A stretch of DNA of 64,000 nt from Methylobacterium sp. WL119 (GCF_008039875.1 NZ_VRUU01000003.1:95251-159250), one strand, 5' to 3'. Positions 29,103 through 38,828 are shown, counted from the first letter of the stretch. The notes: a model not told the origin generated them from the sequence alone. Program-made: numbers and translations.

Positions 29103-30189
29103 GGCGCGCCCGGCGGTCGAGGAACCACGCCAGCGCGATCATCGCCGCGAGGCCGCCGAGGTTGACGCCCACCTGCAGCGGCCAGCTCGGCCCGAAGGTG
29201 CGGTAGCTGATCCGCCCGATCAGCGCCGCGAGGCAGCCCAGCGCGAACACTTCGAGCGAATGGCGCCCGCACCATTCGAGCGGCCGCAGGCGCGGGCTCG
29301 TCGCGAGGCGGTGGAGCACGGGAGAGCCGAACAGGAGGTAGATCAGCGCGAGGATGTGCAGGAGCCGCAGCGGCGAGACCCGGGCCTTGTCCGGCACCGC
29401 CATTTCGAACGGCCTCATATCGGGCAGGCCGAAGACGTCCCAGGGGACGGCCTGGAACAGCGAGACGGCGAGATAGGCCCAGCACGCCGCCGTGAGCCAG
29501 GCGCGGCGCGGCAGCAGTCCGTCGCCGGCCGCGACCATCACGGCGAGCGCCATCCCGATCGCGAACAGGAACTGCCAGGCGAACGGGTTGAAGTACCAGC
29601 CGTCGTCGGCCGCCGCGTTCGGCAGGTTGAGGGCCGGGTCGAGGTTGGCCAGCACCCAGACCAGGCCCGACAGGCTCAGCACCGCCCAGACGCTGCGGCG
29701 GATGCCGGCATAGTAGAGCGGAAACGCCGCCAGCAGCACGATGTAGAGCGGCAGGATGTCGAGGTAGTTCGGCAGGGCGTTGAGCAGGAGCCCGCGCCAC
29801 AGGCCGGACCACAACCCCATCTGCAGCAGCGGCGCGACCCCGAAGCGCGGGACGAGGCCGGTCGCGTCCATCCAAGCGCGCACGATCAGCAGGGTGGCGA
29901 GCAGCAGGCCGGCCTGGAACACGTAGATGCGCAGGCACCGCATCGCGATCCGCTTCAGGGTCTCCGGCACGCCCGCCCGCCGGAACAGGCCGCCATAGGC
30001 CACCGTCGCCGAGTAGCCCGCAAACAGAACGAACAGCTCCGCGGCATCCGAGAAGCCGAGATTGTGCGGCGTGATCAGCGCCGGCGCGTTGTTCGGGATG
30101 TGGTCGATGAAGATGATCAGCAGGGCGAGGCCGCGCAGGACGTCGACGCGCGGGTCGCGCTTACGCGACGCAGGTGCGGGATCGGTCAC
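29086..30189 (-). CDS. opgC: OpgC-family membrane acyltransferase-like protein
   Basis: About 367 residues with ten membrane helices. The N-terminal RDPRVDVLRGLALLIIFIDH and IPNNAPALITPHNLGFSDAA, then AELFVLFAGYSATVAYG, are diagnostic of OpgC, which succinylates osmoregulated periplasmic glucans. GTG 30189 starts six codons before RKRDPR; an ATG at 30282 would add a non-conserved extension, and neither has a clear ribosome site. The 3' end overlaps the kinase reading frame by 17 bp, tail to tail. Confidence 0.85.
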   Translation of the reverse strand: MTDPAPASRKRDPRVDVLRGLALLIIFIDHIPNNAPALITPHNLGFSDAAELFVLFAGYSATVAYGGLFRRAGVPETLKRIAMRCLRIYVFQAGLLLATLLIVRAWMDATGLVPRFGVAPLLQMGLWSGLWRGLLLNALPNYLDILPLYIVLLAAFPLYYAGIRRSVWAVLSLSGLVWVLANLDPALNLPNAAADDGWYFNPFAWQFLFAIGMALAVMVAAGDGLLPRRAWLTAACWAYLAVSLFQAVPWDVFGLPDMRPFEMAVPDKARVSPLRLLHILALIYLLFGSPVLHRLATSPRLRPLEWCGRHSLEVFALGCLAALIGRISYRTFGPSWPLQVGVNLGGLAAMIALAWFLDRRARLSAAP

Positions 30190-30504
30190 GCGGGCAGTCG
30201 GAGGAGGGCGCAGGGCATCGGCATCTCGGAAGGCGTCGCCGCATGCTCTCGCACGCGGCGGGCCGGTCGAGCCAGCGCGCATCGCGGCGGCGCAGGCGCG
30301 ATCCGATCACGATCGAACGACGGCCGGCCGGAGCGTCCGCGGGAGACGGCCGCAAAGCGGTCTTCGCGTGAGCCGACCGTGTACGGCCCCTACATCGCCA
30401 GGGCGCAATCGCGCCCGGCATTTCAACCGCCTTGCGCGGAGCGGCGTCGGGGCCGAATGACAGAAAGCGGCAGGATAATACGTTTCGCAGGCCTCTTCAG
30501 GTCT
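30190..30504. other. intergenic region between opgC and oxlT operator
   Basis: No gene is supported. Frames here are shadows. It holds the opgC promoter and upstream sequence of oxlT. Confidence 0.4.
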
Positions 30505-30519
30505 GGTATATTGCATACC
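30505..30519. promoter_or_regulatory. GntR-like operator upstream of oxlT
   Basis: A perfect inverted repeat GGTAT-ATTGC-ATACC, embedded in TGGTAT...ATACCT, 60 bp upstream of the oxlT start. The arms resemble sites bound by GntR/FCD regulators. A like element occurs at 38180-38196. Confidence 0.5.
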
Positions 30520-30579
30520 TGCTGAATCGATGCATGATGCAGACACGCGAACAGAGAGTCGCAGGCGGAGGAGACCGGG

Positions 30580-31866
30580 ATGGAACGTCAGGACGCCCCT
30601 GCGGCGAAATGGTGGCAGCTCGCCTTCGGCGTGCTCTGCATGGCGATGATCGCCAACCTTCAATACGGCTGGACGCTGTTCGTCGACCCGATCGACGCGG
30701 ACCACCATTGGGGAAGGGCCTCGATCCAGCTCGCCTTCACCGTCTTCGTCGCCACCGAGACCTGGCTCGTGCCGGTCGAGGCCTGGTTCGTCGACAATTA
30801 CGGCCCCAAGGTCGTCGTCGCCTTCGGCGGCGTGATGATCGCCCTGGCTTGGGTGATCAACGCCTACGCGGGATCGCTGCCGGTGCTGTATCTCGGCGCG
30901 GTGGTCGGCGGCATCGGCGCCGGGTCGGTCTACGGCACCTGCGTCGGCAACGCGCTGAAGTGGTTCCCGGATCGCCGGGGCTTGGCCGCCGGCGCCACCG
31001 CCGCCGGGTTCGGCGCGGGCGCCGCGATCACCGTCGTGCCGATCGCGAAGATGATCGCCTCGAGCGGCTACCAGAGCGCGTTCCTCACCTTCGGCCTGAT
31101 CCAAGGCGCGGTGGTGGTGTTCCTCTCGATCTTCCTGCGCAAGCCGAGGCATGCCGGGCCGATCCAGCGCCGGCGCCACAACCTGCCGCAGAGCCAGGTC
31201 GACCGCACCCCAAGCGAGACCGTGCGCACCCCGGTGTTCTGGGTGATGTACGCGATGTTCGTGATGGTCGCGGCCGGCGGCCTGATGGCGGCGGCGCAGA
31301 TCGCCCCGATCGCCCACGACTTCCACGTCGCCGACGTGCCGGTGAGCATGCTCGGCCTGACCATGGCGACGCTCACCCTGGCGATCTCGCTCGACCGGAT
31401 CTTCGACGGGTTCGGCCGGCCGTTCTTCGGCTGGGTCTCCGACCAGATCGGACGCGAGAATACGATGTTCATCGCCTTCTCGACCGCCGCGGTCGCGGTG
31501 CTGCTGCTCCTGAGCTACGGCACCACCCCGGCGGTGTTCGTGCTGGCGACCGCCCTCTACTTCGGCGTGTTCGGCGAGATCTACTCGCTGTTCCCTGCCA
31601 CCTGCGGCGACACGTTCGGCTCGAAGTTCGCCACCAGCAATGCCGGGCTGCTCTACACCGCGAAGGGCACCGCCTCGTTCCTGGTGCCGTTCGGCAGCCT
31701 GATCGCCGCGGCGTACGGCTGGTATGCGGTGTTCGGCATGATCGTCGCCCTCAACCTCGCCGCGGCGGCGCTGGCGATCTTCGTCCTGAAGCCGATGCGG
31801 AGCCGCTACCTCGCCCTCGACGCCACGCTGCCGGTGCCGAAGGCCGAGCCCGTCCGGATCGCCTGA
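30580..31866 (+). CDS. oxlT: oxalate:formate antiporter (MFS)
   Basis: A 428-residue major facilitator with twelve predicted helices. The OxlT-like N-terminus WWQLAFGVLCMAMIANLQYG and WTLFVDPI and the helix-4/5 region GGIGAGSVYGTCVGNALKWF, followed by PDRRGLAAG, are characteristic. It would import oxalate and export formate in the inner membrane. GGAGGAG lies 7-13 bases before the ATG. It is immediately followed by oxc (138-bp gap), giving a transport-catabolism pair. Confidence 0.9.
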   Translation: MERQDAPAAKWWQLAFGVLCMAMIANLQYGWTLFVDPIDADHHWGRASIQLAFTVFVATETWLVPVEAWFVDNYGPKVVVAFGGVMIALAWVINAYAGSLPVLYLGAVVGGIGAGSVYGTCVGNALKWFPDRRGLAAGATAAGFGAGAAITVVPIAKMIASSGYQSAFLTFGLIQGAVVVFLSIFLRKPRHAGPIQRRRHNLPQSQVDRTPSETVRTPVFWVMYAMFVMVAAGGLMAAAQIAPIAHDFHVADVPVSMLGLTMATLTLAISLDRIFDGFGRPFFGWVSDQIGRENTMFIAFSTAAVAVLLLLSYGTTPAVFVLATALYFGVFGEIYSLFPATCGDTFGSKFATSNAGLLYTAKGTASFLVPFGSLIAAAYGWYAVFGMIVALNLAAAALAIFVLKPMRSRYLALDATLPVPKAEPVRIA

Positions 31867-32004
31867 GGCGGCGGGTCCGTCGCTTCAGGGCCCGCCTCCT
31901 TCGACGATCGCTCGATCGACCCGCGCGCGGCGCGGATCCTGCGACCAGCCATCCGGGGCCGAGGCCCCGGAGCGGCCCAACATTCATCCATTCGGGAGGC
32001 CGAG

Positions 32005-33768
32005 ATGTCCGCACGCGCCCAAGTCATCGATATGCACACCGCCGACGTCAACATGGCCGAGGCCGACACGCAGCCGGCGCTGACCGACGGCTTCCACCTC
32101 GTCATCGACGCGCTCAAGCTCAACGGCATCACCACGATCTACGGGGTGCCCGGCATCCCGATCACCGATCTCGGGCGCCTCGCCCAGGCCGAGGGCATCC
32201 GGGTGATCTCGTTCCGGCACGAGCAGCATGCCGGCAACGCGGCCGCGATCGCCGGCTTCCTGACGAAGAAGCCGGGCATCTGCCTCACGGTCTCGGCGCC
32301 GGGCTTCCTCAACGGCCTGACGGCGCTCGCCAACGCCACCACCAACTGCTTCCCGATGATCCTGATCTCGGGCTCCTCCGAGCGCGAGATCGTCGACCTG
32401 CAGCAGGGCGACTACGAGGAGATGGACCAGCTCGCCATCGCCAAGCCCCTGTGCAAGGCCGCCTTCCGCGTGCTGCACGCCGCCGACATCGGCATCGGCG
32501 TCGCGCGCGCGATCCGCGCCGCCTGCTCGGGCAGGCCCGGCGGCGTCTACCTCGACCTGCCGGCCAAGCTGTTCGCGCAGGTGATGGACGCGGAAGCCGG
32601 CGTGAAGTCGCTGGTGCAGGTGATCGACCCGGCTCCCGCCCAGATCCCGGCGCCGGAGGCGATCGCGCGCGCGCTCGCGGTGCTGAAAGGCGCCGATCGC
32701 CCCCTGATCATTCTGGGCAAGGGCGCCGCCTACGCGCAGGCCGACGCGGCGATCCGCGAGCTCGTCGAGAGCAGCGGCATTCCCTACGTGCCGATGAGCA
32801 TGGCCAAGGGCCTCCTGCCCGACACCCATCCCCAGTCGGCCGGCGCGGCGCGCTCGACGGTGCTGAAGGAGGCCGACGTGGTGCTCCTGATCGGCGCCCG
32901 CCTGAACTGGCTGCTCTCGCACGGCAAGGGCAAGACCTGGGGCGCGCCGGGCTCGAAGAAGTTCATCCAGATCGACATCGAGCCGCGCGAGATGGACTCG
33001 AACGTCGAGATCGTGGCGCCGGTGGTCGGCGACATCGGCTCCTGCGTCGCGGCGCTGCTCGACGGGATGAAGGGCGGCTGGCCGGCGCCGCCCGCCGCCT
33101 GGACCGACACGATCAAGGCGAAGAAGGACGCCAACATCGCCAAGATGGGCCAGCGCCTCCTGAAGAACTCCACGCCGATGGACTTCCACGGCGCGCTCGG
33201 CGTGCTGCGCACCATCATCAGGGAGCGGCCGGACGCGATCCTCGTCAACGAGGGCGCCAACACCCTCGACCTCGCCCGCGGCGTCATCGACATGTACCAG
33301 CCGCGCAAGCGCCTCGACGTCGGCACCTGGGGCATCATGGGCATCGGCATGGGCTTCGCCGTGGCGGCGGCTGTCGAGACCGGCAAGCCGGTGCTCGCGG
33401 TCGAGGGCGACTCGGCCTTCGGCTTCTCGGGCATGGAGGTCGAGACGATCTGCCGTTACGAGCTGCCGGTCTGCATCGTGGTGTTCAACAACAACGGCAT
33501 CTACCGCGGCACCGACGTGAACCCCTCGGGCGCCGCCGACGTGGCGCCGACCGTGTTCGTGAAGGACGCGCGCTACGACAAGATGATGGAGGCCTTCGGC
33601 GGCGTCGGGGTCCACGTCACGACGCCGGACGCGCTGCGCGAGGCGGTCAACACGGCGATGGATTCGGGGCGGCCGACCCTGGTCAACGCGGTCATCGACC
33701 CCGCCGCCGGCACGGAGAGCGGCAACATCGGCAGCCTCAACCCGCAGAGCACCGTGAAGCGGAAGTAA
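32005..33768 (+). CDS. oxc: oxalyl-CoA decarboxylase
   Basis: A 587-residue thiamine-diphosphate enzyme: oxalyl-CoA to formyl-CoA and CO2. Motifs seen are [20 protein letters not shown] near residue 48 with [15 protein letters not shown] (the catalytic Glu), FRHEQHA, the ADP/CoA-region [17 protein letters not shown] segment, and the ThDP/Mg motif [20 protein letters not shown] near residue 469 with FNNNGIYRG. It has a roughly 20-residue N-terminal extension relative to O. formigenes Oxc (568). An AUG-proximal GGGAGG supports the start. It works with frc on the opposite strand. Confidence 0.96.
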   Translation: MSARAQVIDMHTADVNMAEADTQPALTDGFHLVIDALKLNGITTIYGVPGIPITDLGRLAQAEGIRVISFRHEQHAGNAAAIAGFLTKKPGICLTVSAPGFLNGLTALANATTNCFPMILISGSSEREIVDLQQGDYEEMDQLAIAKPLCKAAFRVLHAADIGIGVARAIRAACSGRPGGVYLDLPAKLFAQVMDAEAGVKSLVQVIDPAPAQIPAPEAIARALAVLKGADRPLIILGKGAAYAQADAAIRELVESSGIPYVPMSMAKGLLPDTHPQSAGAARSTVLKEADVVLLIGARLNWLLSHGKGKTWGAPGSKKFIQIDIEPREMDSNVEIVAPVVGDIGSCVAALLDGMKGGWPAPPAAWTDTIKAKKDANIAKMGQRLLKNSTPMDFHGALGVLRTIIRERPDAILVNEGANTLDLARGVIDMYQPRKRLDVGTWGIMGIGMGFAVAAAVETGKPVLAVEGDSAFGFSGMEVETICRYELPVCIVVFNNNGIYRGTDVNPSGAADVAPTVFVKDARYDKMMEAFGGVGVHVTTPDALREAVNTAMDSGRPTLVNAVIDPAAGTESGNIGSLNPQSTVKRK

Positions 33769-33806
33769 GGCGAACAGATCGGGGCTCGTAACCCGTCGAT
33801 CGACGC

Positions 33807-33858
33807 CGAGCCCGTCATTCCGGGCTCGGCTTCGCACCCCGGAAATGACGGGCTCGGC
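33807..33858. repeat. long imperfect palindrome after oxc
   Basis: GCCGAGCCCGTCATTCCGGG at about 33807 is inverted as CCCGGAAATGACGGGCTCGG at about 33839. The near-perfect 20-bp arms form a stable hairpin between oxc and the hydrolase gene. It may terminate oxc transcription or be an intergenic repeat element of the 'attccgg' type. Confidence 0.6.
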
Positions 33859-33893
33859 GTCAACGGCCTTCCAGGTTCTTCGGCGAGAACACG

Positions 33894-34586
33894 ATGATCG
33901 ACCCTCGCCTCATCGGCCGGATCGCCTTCGCGCACCGGCTGCCGACGCGGCCGCCGCTGGCGCCGGGGCGGCACGCGCTCGAGCTGTTTGCGCAGCGGGA
34001 CGCGATCCTGCGGGTGCCGCGTGGCATCGACCCGCGCAGGCCGACGCCGCTCGTGGTGCTGTTCCACGGCGGCGGAGGCAGCGCGGAGAAGATTCTGCCG
34101 ATGCTGGAGGCGCATGCGGAGACGCGCCGCTTCCTGCTGCTGGCGCCGCAATCGCTGTTCCCGACCTGGGACCTGGTCATCGCCGGCCACGGGCCCGACC
34201 GCGAGCGCCTCGAAGCCGCGCTCGCCGAGGTCGGTTCGCGGTTCCTGCTCGATCCGGCGCGGCTGGCCTTCGCGGGGCATTCGGACGGCGGCAGCTACGC
34301 CCTCTCATCGGGCCTGACCAACGGCGACGTCGTCACCCACGTCATCGCCTCGTCCGCCGGCTTCCTCAGCGTGCAGGTCCAGGCCGGCGCGCCGCGAATC
34401 TTCGTCTCGCACGGCACCCGGGACGCCCAGATCGCGGTCGCCCATGGCGGCCGCAGCCACGCCGCCCAGCTGGAGCGGGCCGGCTACGACGTCACCTACG
34501 TTGAGTACGACGGCCCCCACGCCTACGATCCGGCCGTGGTCGCGCAGGCGGTGGCGTTCTTCCTCGGCGAGCCGAGCCCGCCCTGA
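33894..34586 (+). CDS. alpha/beta hydrolase (phospholipase/carboxylesterase-like)
   Basis: A 230-residue serine hydrolase. The oxyanion-hole strand is PLVVLFHGGGGSAEKILP, the nucleophile elbow GHSDGGSYAL near residue 128, the acid in SHGTRDAQIAV and the histidine in YDGPHAYDP. It has no signal peptide. It belongs to the phospholipase/carboxylesterase or PHB-depolymerase-like group; the substrate is unknown. It lies downstream of oxc behind a hairpin, so co-regulation with oxalate genes is uncertain. Confidence 0.8.
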   Translation: MIDPRLIGRIAFAHRLPTRPPLAPGRHALELFAQRDAILRVPRGIDPRRPTPLVVLFHGGGGSAEKILPMLEAHAETRRFLLLAPQSLFPTWDLVIAGHGPDRERLEAALAEVGSRFLLDPARLAFAGHSDGGSYALSSGLTNGDVVTHVIASSAGFLSVQVQAGAPRIFVSHGTRDAQIAVAHGGRSHAAQLERAGYDVTYVEYDGPHAYDPAVVAQAVAFFLGEPSPP

Positions 34587-34598
34587 CGTCGCGGCGGA

Positions 34599-35807
34599 TC
34601 AGGCCGGCGCGACGGCGAGTTCGCGAGGCGCCGGCGCGTCGGCCCTCGGCCGTTCCGCGTCGGTGAGCAGCGCCGCCACGAGGTCGCCCTGCGAGACGAT
34701 CCCGACGAGGCGGTCGTCCGGCCCGACCACCGGCAGGTGATGCAGGCCGAGGCCCGACATCTGCAGAACCACCTCGCCGATCGGGCTTTCCGGCCGCAGG
34801 GTGACGACCGGGCTGGTCATGATGTCCTCGACGCATCCGTGGGGGGCACGCCCGCGCGATGCGGTCAGGCGCAGGCGGCGTCCGAGCCCGAGTCGCGGGC
34901 CGCGCCGGTCCCAGGCCGCCTTGTCGAGGAGGTCGGTCTGCGTGACGATGCCGACCACGCGGGCGCTCTCGTCGGTGACGGGCAGGACCTTGATGTGGTG
35001 GCGTCGGAGCAGGGCGAGGGCGTCCATCAGCGGGGCGCCGGGCGCGATGGCGACGACGTCGCGGGTCATGATCGCGGCGCAGTCGGTCTGCCCCGAGCGC
35101 CGGCGGTAGGAGCGGATCTGCGCCTGGCGCAGGATCGCCTCGAGGTCGCTCCGGCCGACGTCGAGGAGCTGGTCGAAGTCCTCGAGCGCAGCGTCGAGGT
35201 CGGCGGAGGTGAAGCCGAGCGGTGCGGTGGCGGGCTCGGCGCCGATCCGGCCGGGCGAGGCGGCAACCGCGTGATGCGGATAGGGCCGGCCCGTCAGGTT
35301 GTTGAACAGCAGCGCCGAGGCCAGCAGCAGCAGCGAGTTCGCGCCGACCGGCCAGAGCACGAAGCCGTAGCCGAGGTCGTGGATCGCCGGGCCGCCGAGG
35401 ACCGCGGTGAGCGCGACCGCGCCGCTCGGCGGGTGGACGCAGCGCAGCGCCATCATCAGGCCGACAGTGCCGGCGATGGCCAGCGCCGCCGCGGAGACCG
35501 GATCGGGCACGAAGGTCGCGACGCTCACGCCGACCAGGGCCGCGACGAGGTTTCCCCCGATGATCGACCACGGCTGCGCCAGAGGGCTCGCGGGCACGGC
35601 GAAGAGGAGCACCGCCGAGGCGCCCATCGGCGCGATCAGGACGGGCAGGGCGGTGGTCGGTCCCAGCGCCCAGGCCCCGATGACCCCGGTGACGAGGATG
35701 CCGAGCATCGCGCCGAGGGCCGACCGGATGCGCTCGCGGACGCTGAGCGGCGTCGCGGCCGGAACGAACCGGCGCCACAGGGCCTGCATGGATCCGAGCC
35801 TTTGCAT
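34599..35807 (-). CDS. HPP family membrane protein with paired CBS domains
   Basis: 402 residues. The N-terminal half has four membrane helices of the HPP family (VLIAPMGASAVLLFAVPASP, QPWSIIGGN, RCVHPPSGAVALTAVLGGP). The C-terminal half carries two CBS domains, IMTRDVVAIAPGAPLMDALA to VVGIVTQTDLL, and DIMTSPVVTLRPESPIGEVV to LVGIVSQGDLV, which likely sense adenine nucleotides. HPP members have been linked to nitrite or anion transport. It is convergent with the hydrolase. The first Met at 35807 or Met7 (35789) may be used. Confidence 0.88.
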   Translation of the reverse strand: MQRLGSMQALWRRFVPAATPLSVRERIRSALGAMLGILVTGVIGAWALGPTTALPVLIAPMGASAVLLFAVPASPLAQPWSIIGGNLVAALVGVSVATFVPDPVSAAALAIAGTVGLMMALRCVHPPSGAVALTAVLGGPAIHDLGYGFVLWPVGANSLLLLASALLFNNLTGRPYPHHAVAASPGRIGAEPATAPLGFTSADLDAALEDFDQLLDVGRSDLEAILRQAQIRSYRRRSGQTDCAAIMTRDVVAIAPGAPLMDALALLRRHHIKVLPVTDESARVVGIVTQTDLLDKAAWDRRGPRLGLGRRLRLTASRGRAPHGCVEDIMTSPVVTLRPESPIGEVVLQMSGLGLHHLPVVGPDDRLVGIVSQGDLVAALLTDAERPRADAPAPRELAVAPA

Positions 35808-35873
35808 GTTTCAGCGCCGCGCCACGCCTACACCCACCGAGGCCGTCGTCTTCGCACGGCCGACGGGACGAGG

Positions 35874-35975
35874 CACGGGTCCCTTCTCCCATGGGGAGAA
35901 GGACAGGATGAGGGGCGTGAGCTTTCCGGAGAGGTCACGCCCCTCACCCCAACCCTCTCCCCTTGGCAGAGGGGG
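35874..35975. repeat. dispersed repeat, copy A
   Basis: A GC-rich element with exact inverted arms GAGGGGCGTGA (35910-35920) and TCACGCCCCTC (35935-35945), preceded by a CTTCTCCC/GGGAGAAG dyad. An inverted copy occurs at 56411-56493 with roughly 90% identity by eye. Confidence 0.75.
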
Positions 35976-36082
35976 CCGTCTGGTGCTTCGCGCGACCCAT
36001 CCAGTCGTTCTCACGCGAAAACGGCGGAAGCCGCCCCCGCGTCCTGTGGGACCGGAAGCGGCTTCGCAGAGCGTCGGACTGC

Positions 36083-37333
36083 TCAGACCGCGCGGGCCTG
36101 ATGCAGCTCCTCGATCTGCTGCTGGGTGTAGCCGAGGTCGACCAGCACCTCGTCGGTGTGCTCGCCGAGCAGCGGCGAGGACTTGATCTCGACCGTCATG
36201 TCCGAGAACTTGATCGGGCTTCCGACCGTCAGGTACGAGCCGAGATGCGGATGCGGCACCTCGACGACCGTGCCGCTGGCGCGCAAGGACGGATCGACCG
36301 AAATCTCCTTCATCGACATCACCGGGGCGCAGGGGATGTCGAACTTGCGCAGGATGTCGACCGCCTCGAACTTGGTCTTGTCGGCAAGCCACTCCTCGAT
36401 CGTGCCGAAGATGTCCATGATCTTGTCCTGGCGGGCGGATGCGGTCTTGTAGGCCGGATCGTCGATCCACTCCTCCTTGCCGATCGCCCGGCAGATCGGG
36501 GCCCAGGCATGGCCCTGGATCGTGAAGTAGATGTAGGCGTTCGGGTCGGTCTCCCAGCCCTTGCACTTGAGCACCCATCCGGGCTGGCCGCCGCCGCCGG
36601 CATTGCCGCCGCGCGGCACCACGTCCGAGAACGTGCCGTGCGGGTACTGCGGGTACTCCTCGAGGTAGCCGAGCGCATCGAGGCGCTGCTGGTCGCGCAG
36701 CTTCACGCGGCAGAGGTTCAGCACCGAATCCTGCATCGACACGGCGACCTTCTGGCCCTTGCCGGTCTTGTTCTTCTGGTGGAGCGCGGTGAGGATTCCG
36801 ATGGCGAGGTGCATGCCGGTGTTGGAATCGCCGAGCGCGGCCGCGCTGACCGTCGGCGGCCCGTCCCAGAACCCAGTGGTCGAGGCGGCGCCGCCGGCGC
36901 ACTGGGCGACGTTCTCGTAGACCTTGAGGTCCTCGTAGTGGTGGCCGTCGGAGAAGCCCTTCACCGAGGCGACGATCATGCCCGGGTTGAGCTCGTTGAT
37001 CCGCGGCCAGGAGAAGCCCATCCGGTCGAGGGCGCCGGGGCCGAAATTCTCGACGAGCACGTCGGATTCGGCGATCAGCTTCTCCAGCACCTGCTTGCCC
37101 TCGGGCGTCTTGGTGTCGAGGGTCAGCGAACGCTTGTTCGAGTTCAGCATCGTGAAGTAGAGCGCATCCGCGCCCTCGACATGGCGCAGCTGGTTGCGGG
37201 TGACGTCGCCGGAGCCGGGGCGCTCGACCTTGATCACGTCGGCGCCGAACCAGGCCAGCAGCTGCGTGCAGGCCGGCCCAGCCTGGACGTGGGTGAAGTC
37301 GATGATCTTGATCCCCTCGAGTGGCTTGCTCAT
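36083..37333 (-). CDS. frc: formyl-CoA:oxalate CoA-transferase
   Basis: A 416-residue class III CoA-transferase. The catalytic aspartate is Asp169 in [16 protein letters not shown], the same number as in O. formigenes Frc. The tetraglycine loop [15 protein letters not shown] follows near residue 258, and [20 protein letters not shown] precedes it. It converts formyl-CoA plus oxalate to oxalyl-CoA plus formate and so feeds Oxc. It is on the opposite strand from oxc and oxlT, about 2.3 kb away, with its own promoter. The start at 37333 has a conventional [13 protein letters not shown] opening. Confidence 0.96.
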   Translation of the reverse strand: MSKPLEGIKIIDFTHVQAGPACTQLLAWFGADVIKVERPGSGDVTRNQLRHVEGADALYFTMLNSNKRSLTLDTKTPEGKQVLEKLIAESDVLVENFGPGALDRMGFSWPRINELNPGMIVASVKGFSDGHHYEDLKVYENVAQCAGGAASTTGFWDGPPTVSAAALGDSNTGMHLAIGILTALHQKNKTGKGQKVAVSMQDSVLNLCRVKLRDQQRLDALGYLEEYPQYPHGTFSDVVPRGGNAGGGGQPGWVLKCKGWETDPNAYIYFTIQGHAWAPICRAIGKEEWIDDPAYKTASARQDKIMDIFGTIEEWLADKTKFEAVDILRKFDIPCAPVMSMKEISVDPSLRASGTVVEVPHPHLGSYLTVGSPIKFSDMTVEIKSSPLLGEHTDEVLVDLGYTQQQIEELHQARAV

Positions 37334-37537
37334 CGTCGGCTTTTCCTCTCTTGCGTGGATGGGTGGCGACGCCGACCCTCGATCGGTGCCGCGTTCGGCG
37401 AGCGGAGACCGGGCTCTTCTGCGGAGCCTCGATCCGCGGTCACGTTGCTTTCGGCCGGATGCCGTCTTGCTTGCGAAATCCGGCCTTGATCTCGAGGACG
37501 TCGGCTGTTCCCGGCGGCGGACCGCCGAACGCCGTCG

Positions 37538-37957
37538 TCAGGCTTGCAGCTCGGCGAGGCGGCGCCGCATCGCGCGCTCCGCGTTCCAGCGTTCCGTCTC
37601 GTCGCGGATCACGGCGGTGATGCCGGTGACGTTCTCGTCAGCGTCGAACAGCATGCTGACCGTGAAGGCGATCGACAGGGCGCGGCCGTCCTTGTGCAGG
37701 GCCGGAACCCGCAGCACCTCGGCGCCGTAGCGGGTGACGCCGGTGCGCATGGTCTTGCGGTAGCCCTCCCAGTGCCGGTGCCGGTGGCGATCGGGGGTGA
37801 TCAGGTCGAGCGATCGCCCGAGCGCCTCCTCCGGCGTGAACCCGAAGATGCGCTCGGCGGCAGCGTTCCACACCACGATCGCCCCCTCCGGATCCGAGAC
37901 CACGATCGCGTCGCCGGCATTCGAGACCAGTTGTTCGAAGTCGATCGCCTCAGACAT
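37538..37957 (-). CDS. PAS-domain sensor protein
   Basis: A 139-residue protein consisting of one PAS domain plus a C-terminal helix. Landmarks are FEQLVSNAGDAIVVSDPEGA, IVVWNAAAERIFGFTPEEAL, GRSLDLITPDRHRHRHWEGY and the PAC-type ENVTGITAVIRDETERWNAE. There is no kinase, GGDEF or DNA-binding output, so it may partner with a separate kinase or chemoreceptor. It lies about 200 bp upstream of frc on the same strand, so it could be transcribed toward frc. Confidence 0.85.
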   Translation of the reverse strand: MSEAIDFEQLVSNAGDAIVVSDPEGAIVVWNAAAERIFGFTPEEALGRSLDLITPDRHRHRHWEGYRKTMRTGVTRYGAEVLRVPALHKDGRALSIAFTVSMLFDADENVTGITAVIRDETERWNAERAMRRRLAELQA

Positions 37958-38179
37958 GAAGGACGCTCATCAATCCTGGACCCGTCGTCCACCGCCGATC
38001 GTCGATCCGCGAGGGTCGTCGTCGGTCGCGCGGGCCGCGGAGCACGCGACGACGCGGACCCTGATCGGGATCGAGGTCAGCGGTCGGGAATTCGGCCGGG
38101 CATGGAAGCTCTCCCTGCGGCGGAGCCGGGCCACGCTCGCAATCGCCGAGACGATCCGTCGAGGGCTCGATTCCTTATT

Positions 38180-38196
38180 TGGTATTTGGTATGCCA
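38180..38196. promoter_or_regulatory. GntR-like operator, second copy
   Basis: TGGTAT-TTGGT-ATGCCA: same arm sequence and 5-bp spacing as the oxlT site, one mismatch between arms. It is 139 bp from the OsmC ATG and 223 bp from the PAS gene start. Confidence 0.45.
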
Positions 38197-38286
38197 GAGC
38201 AGAAATCGCGTCAAGGCACGCGATGCCCGCGCCGCCTCGCTTCGGTTTCAAATCGCGGATCTGTCAGCCGACCGGGCTCGAACCAC

Positions 38287-38312
38287 GGAACGCCGGTGCC
38301 GATCGCAACATT
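38287..38312 (+). promoter_or_regulatory. EcfG-like promoter of the OsmC gene
   Basis: GGAAC (38287-38291), a 17-base spacer and CATT (38309-38312), one mismatch in the -10. The OsmC ATG is 23 bp downstream. Confidence 0.4.
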
Positions 38313-38334
38313 CGGCAGCACAGGGAGCAATGCG

Positions 38335-38778
38335 ATGACGCCGGCGCCGAGCATCACGATCAGCCAGGTCGGCGATTACGTCTTCACGGTGGATTTCGGC
38401 AAAGCATTGCCGGCCTTGCGCGTGGATGAGGCGGAGCCGATCGGCGGCGGGACCGGCCCCCATCCGGAACAGCTGCTGATCGCCGGCGTGGCGAACTGCC
38501 TGTGCGCCAGCCTGGTCTTCGCGCTGGGGAAGTTCCGCCAGGACGGCAAGGGCGTGTCCGCGGAAGCCACCTGCCGGATCGCGCGCAACGAGGCCGACCG
38601 CCTTCGGATCGTCGGCGTCGACGTGCGGATCGCGCTCGGCGCCGCAGCCGCCGACATGCCGCGGATCCACCGGGTGCTCGACCAGTTCCAGCGGTTCTGC
38701 ACGGTGTCGGAGAGCGTGAAGCTCGGCATTCCCATCGCCGTCTCGGTGCACGACGGCACCGGCACGGCGTTGACCTGA
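38335..38778 (+). CDS. OsmC-family protein
   Basis: A 147-residue OsmC/Ohr-like protein. The pattern GGGTGPHPEQLLIAGVANCL with CASLVFALGKFR shows the first redox Cys of the family in 'ANCLCASL'; the second expected Cys is in FQRFCTVSESVKLGIPI. OsmC proteins reduce organic hydroperoxides through two cysteines. The ATG at 38335 follows CAGGGAGCA. It sits behind an EcfG-like promoter, fitting osmotic or oxidative stress control, and 50 bp before another small gene. Confidence 0.85.
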   Translation: MTPAPSITISQVGDYVFTVDFGKALPALRVDEAEPIGGGTGPHPEQLLIAGVANCLCASLVFALGKFRQDGKGVSAEATCRIARNEADRLRIVGVDVRIALGAAAADMPRIHRVLDQFQRFCTVSESVKLGIPIAVSVHDGTGTALT

Positions 38779-38828
38779 CGGCGGCCCCGCGAAGCGGGAG
38801 CGCGGCGCCCACCACGAGAGGAGATGCG

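Larger units (their letters stand above)
37958..38334. other. intergenic region with two regulatory sites
   Basis: No gene is supported. It separates the divergent PAS and OsmC genes and contains the TGGTAT dyad (38180-38196) and the EcfG-like promoter (38287-38312). Confidence 0.5.
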
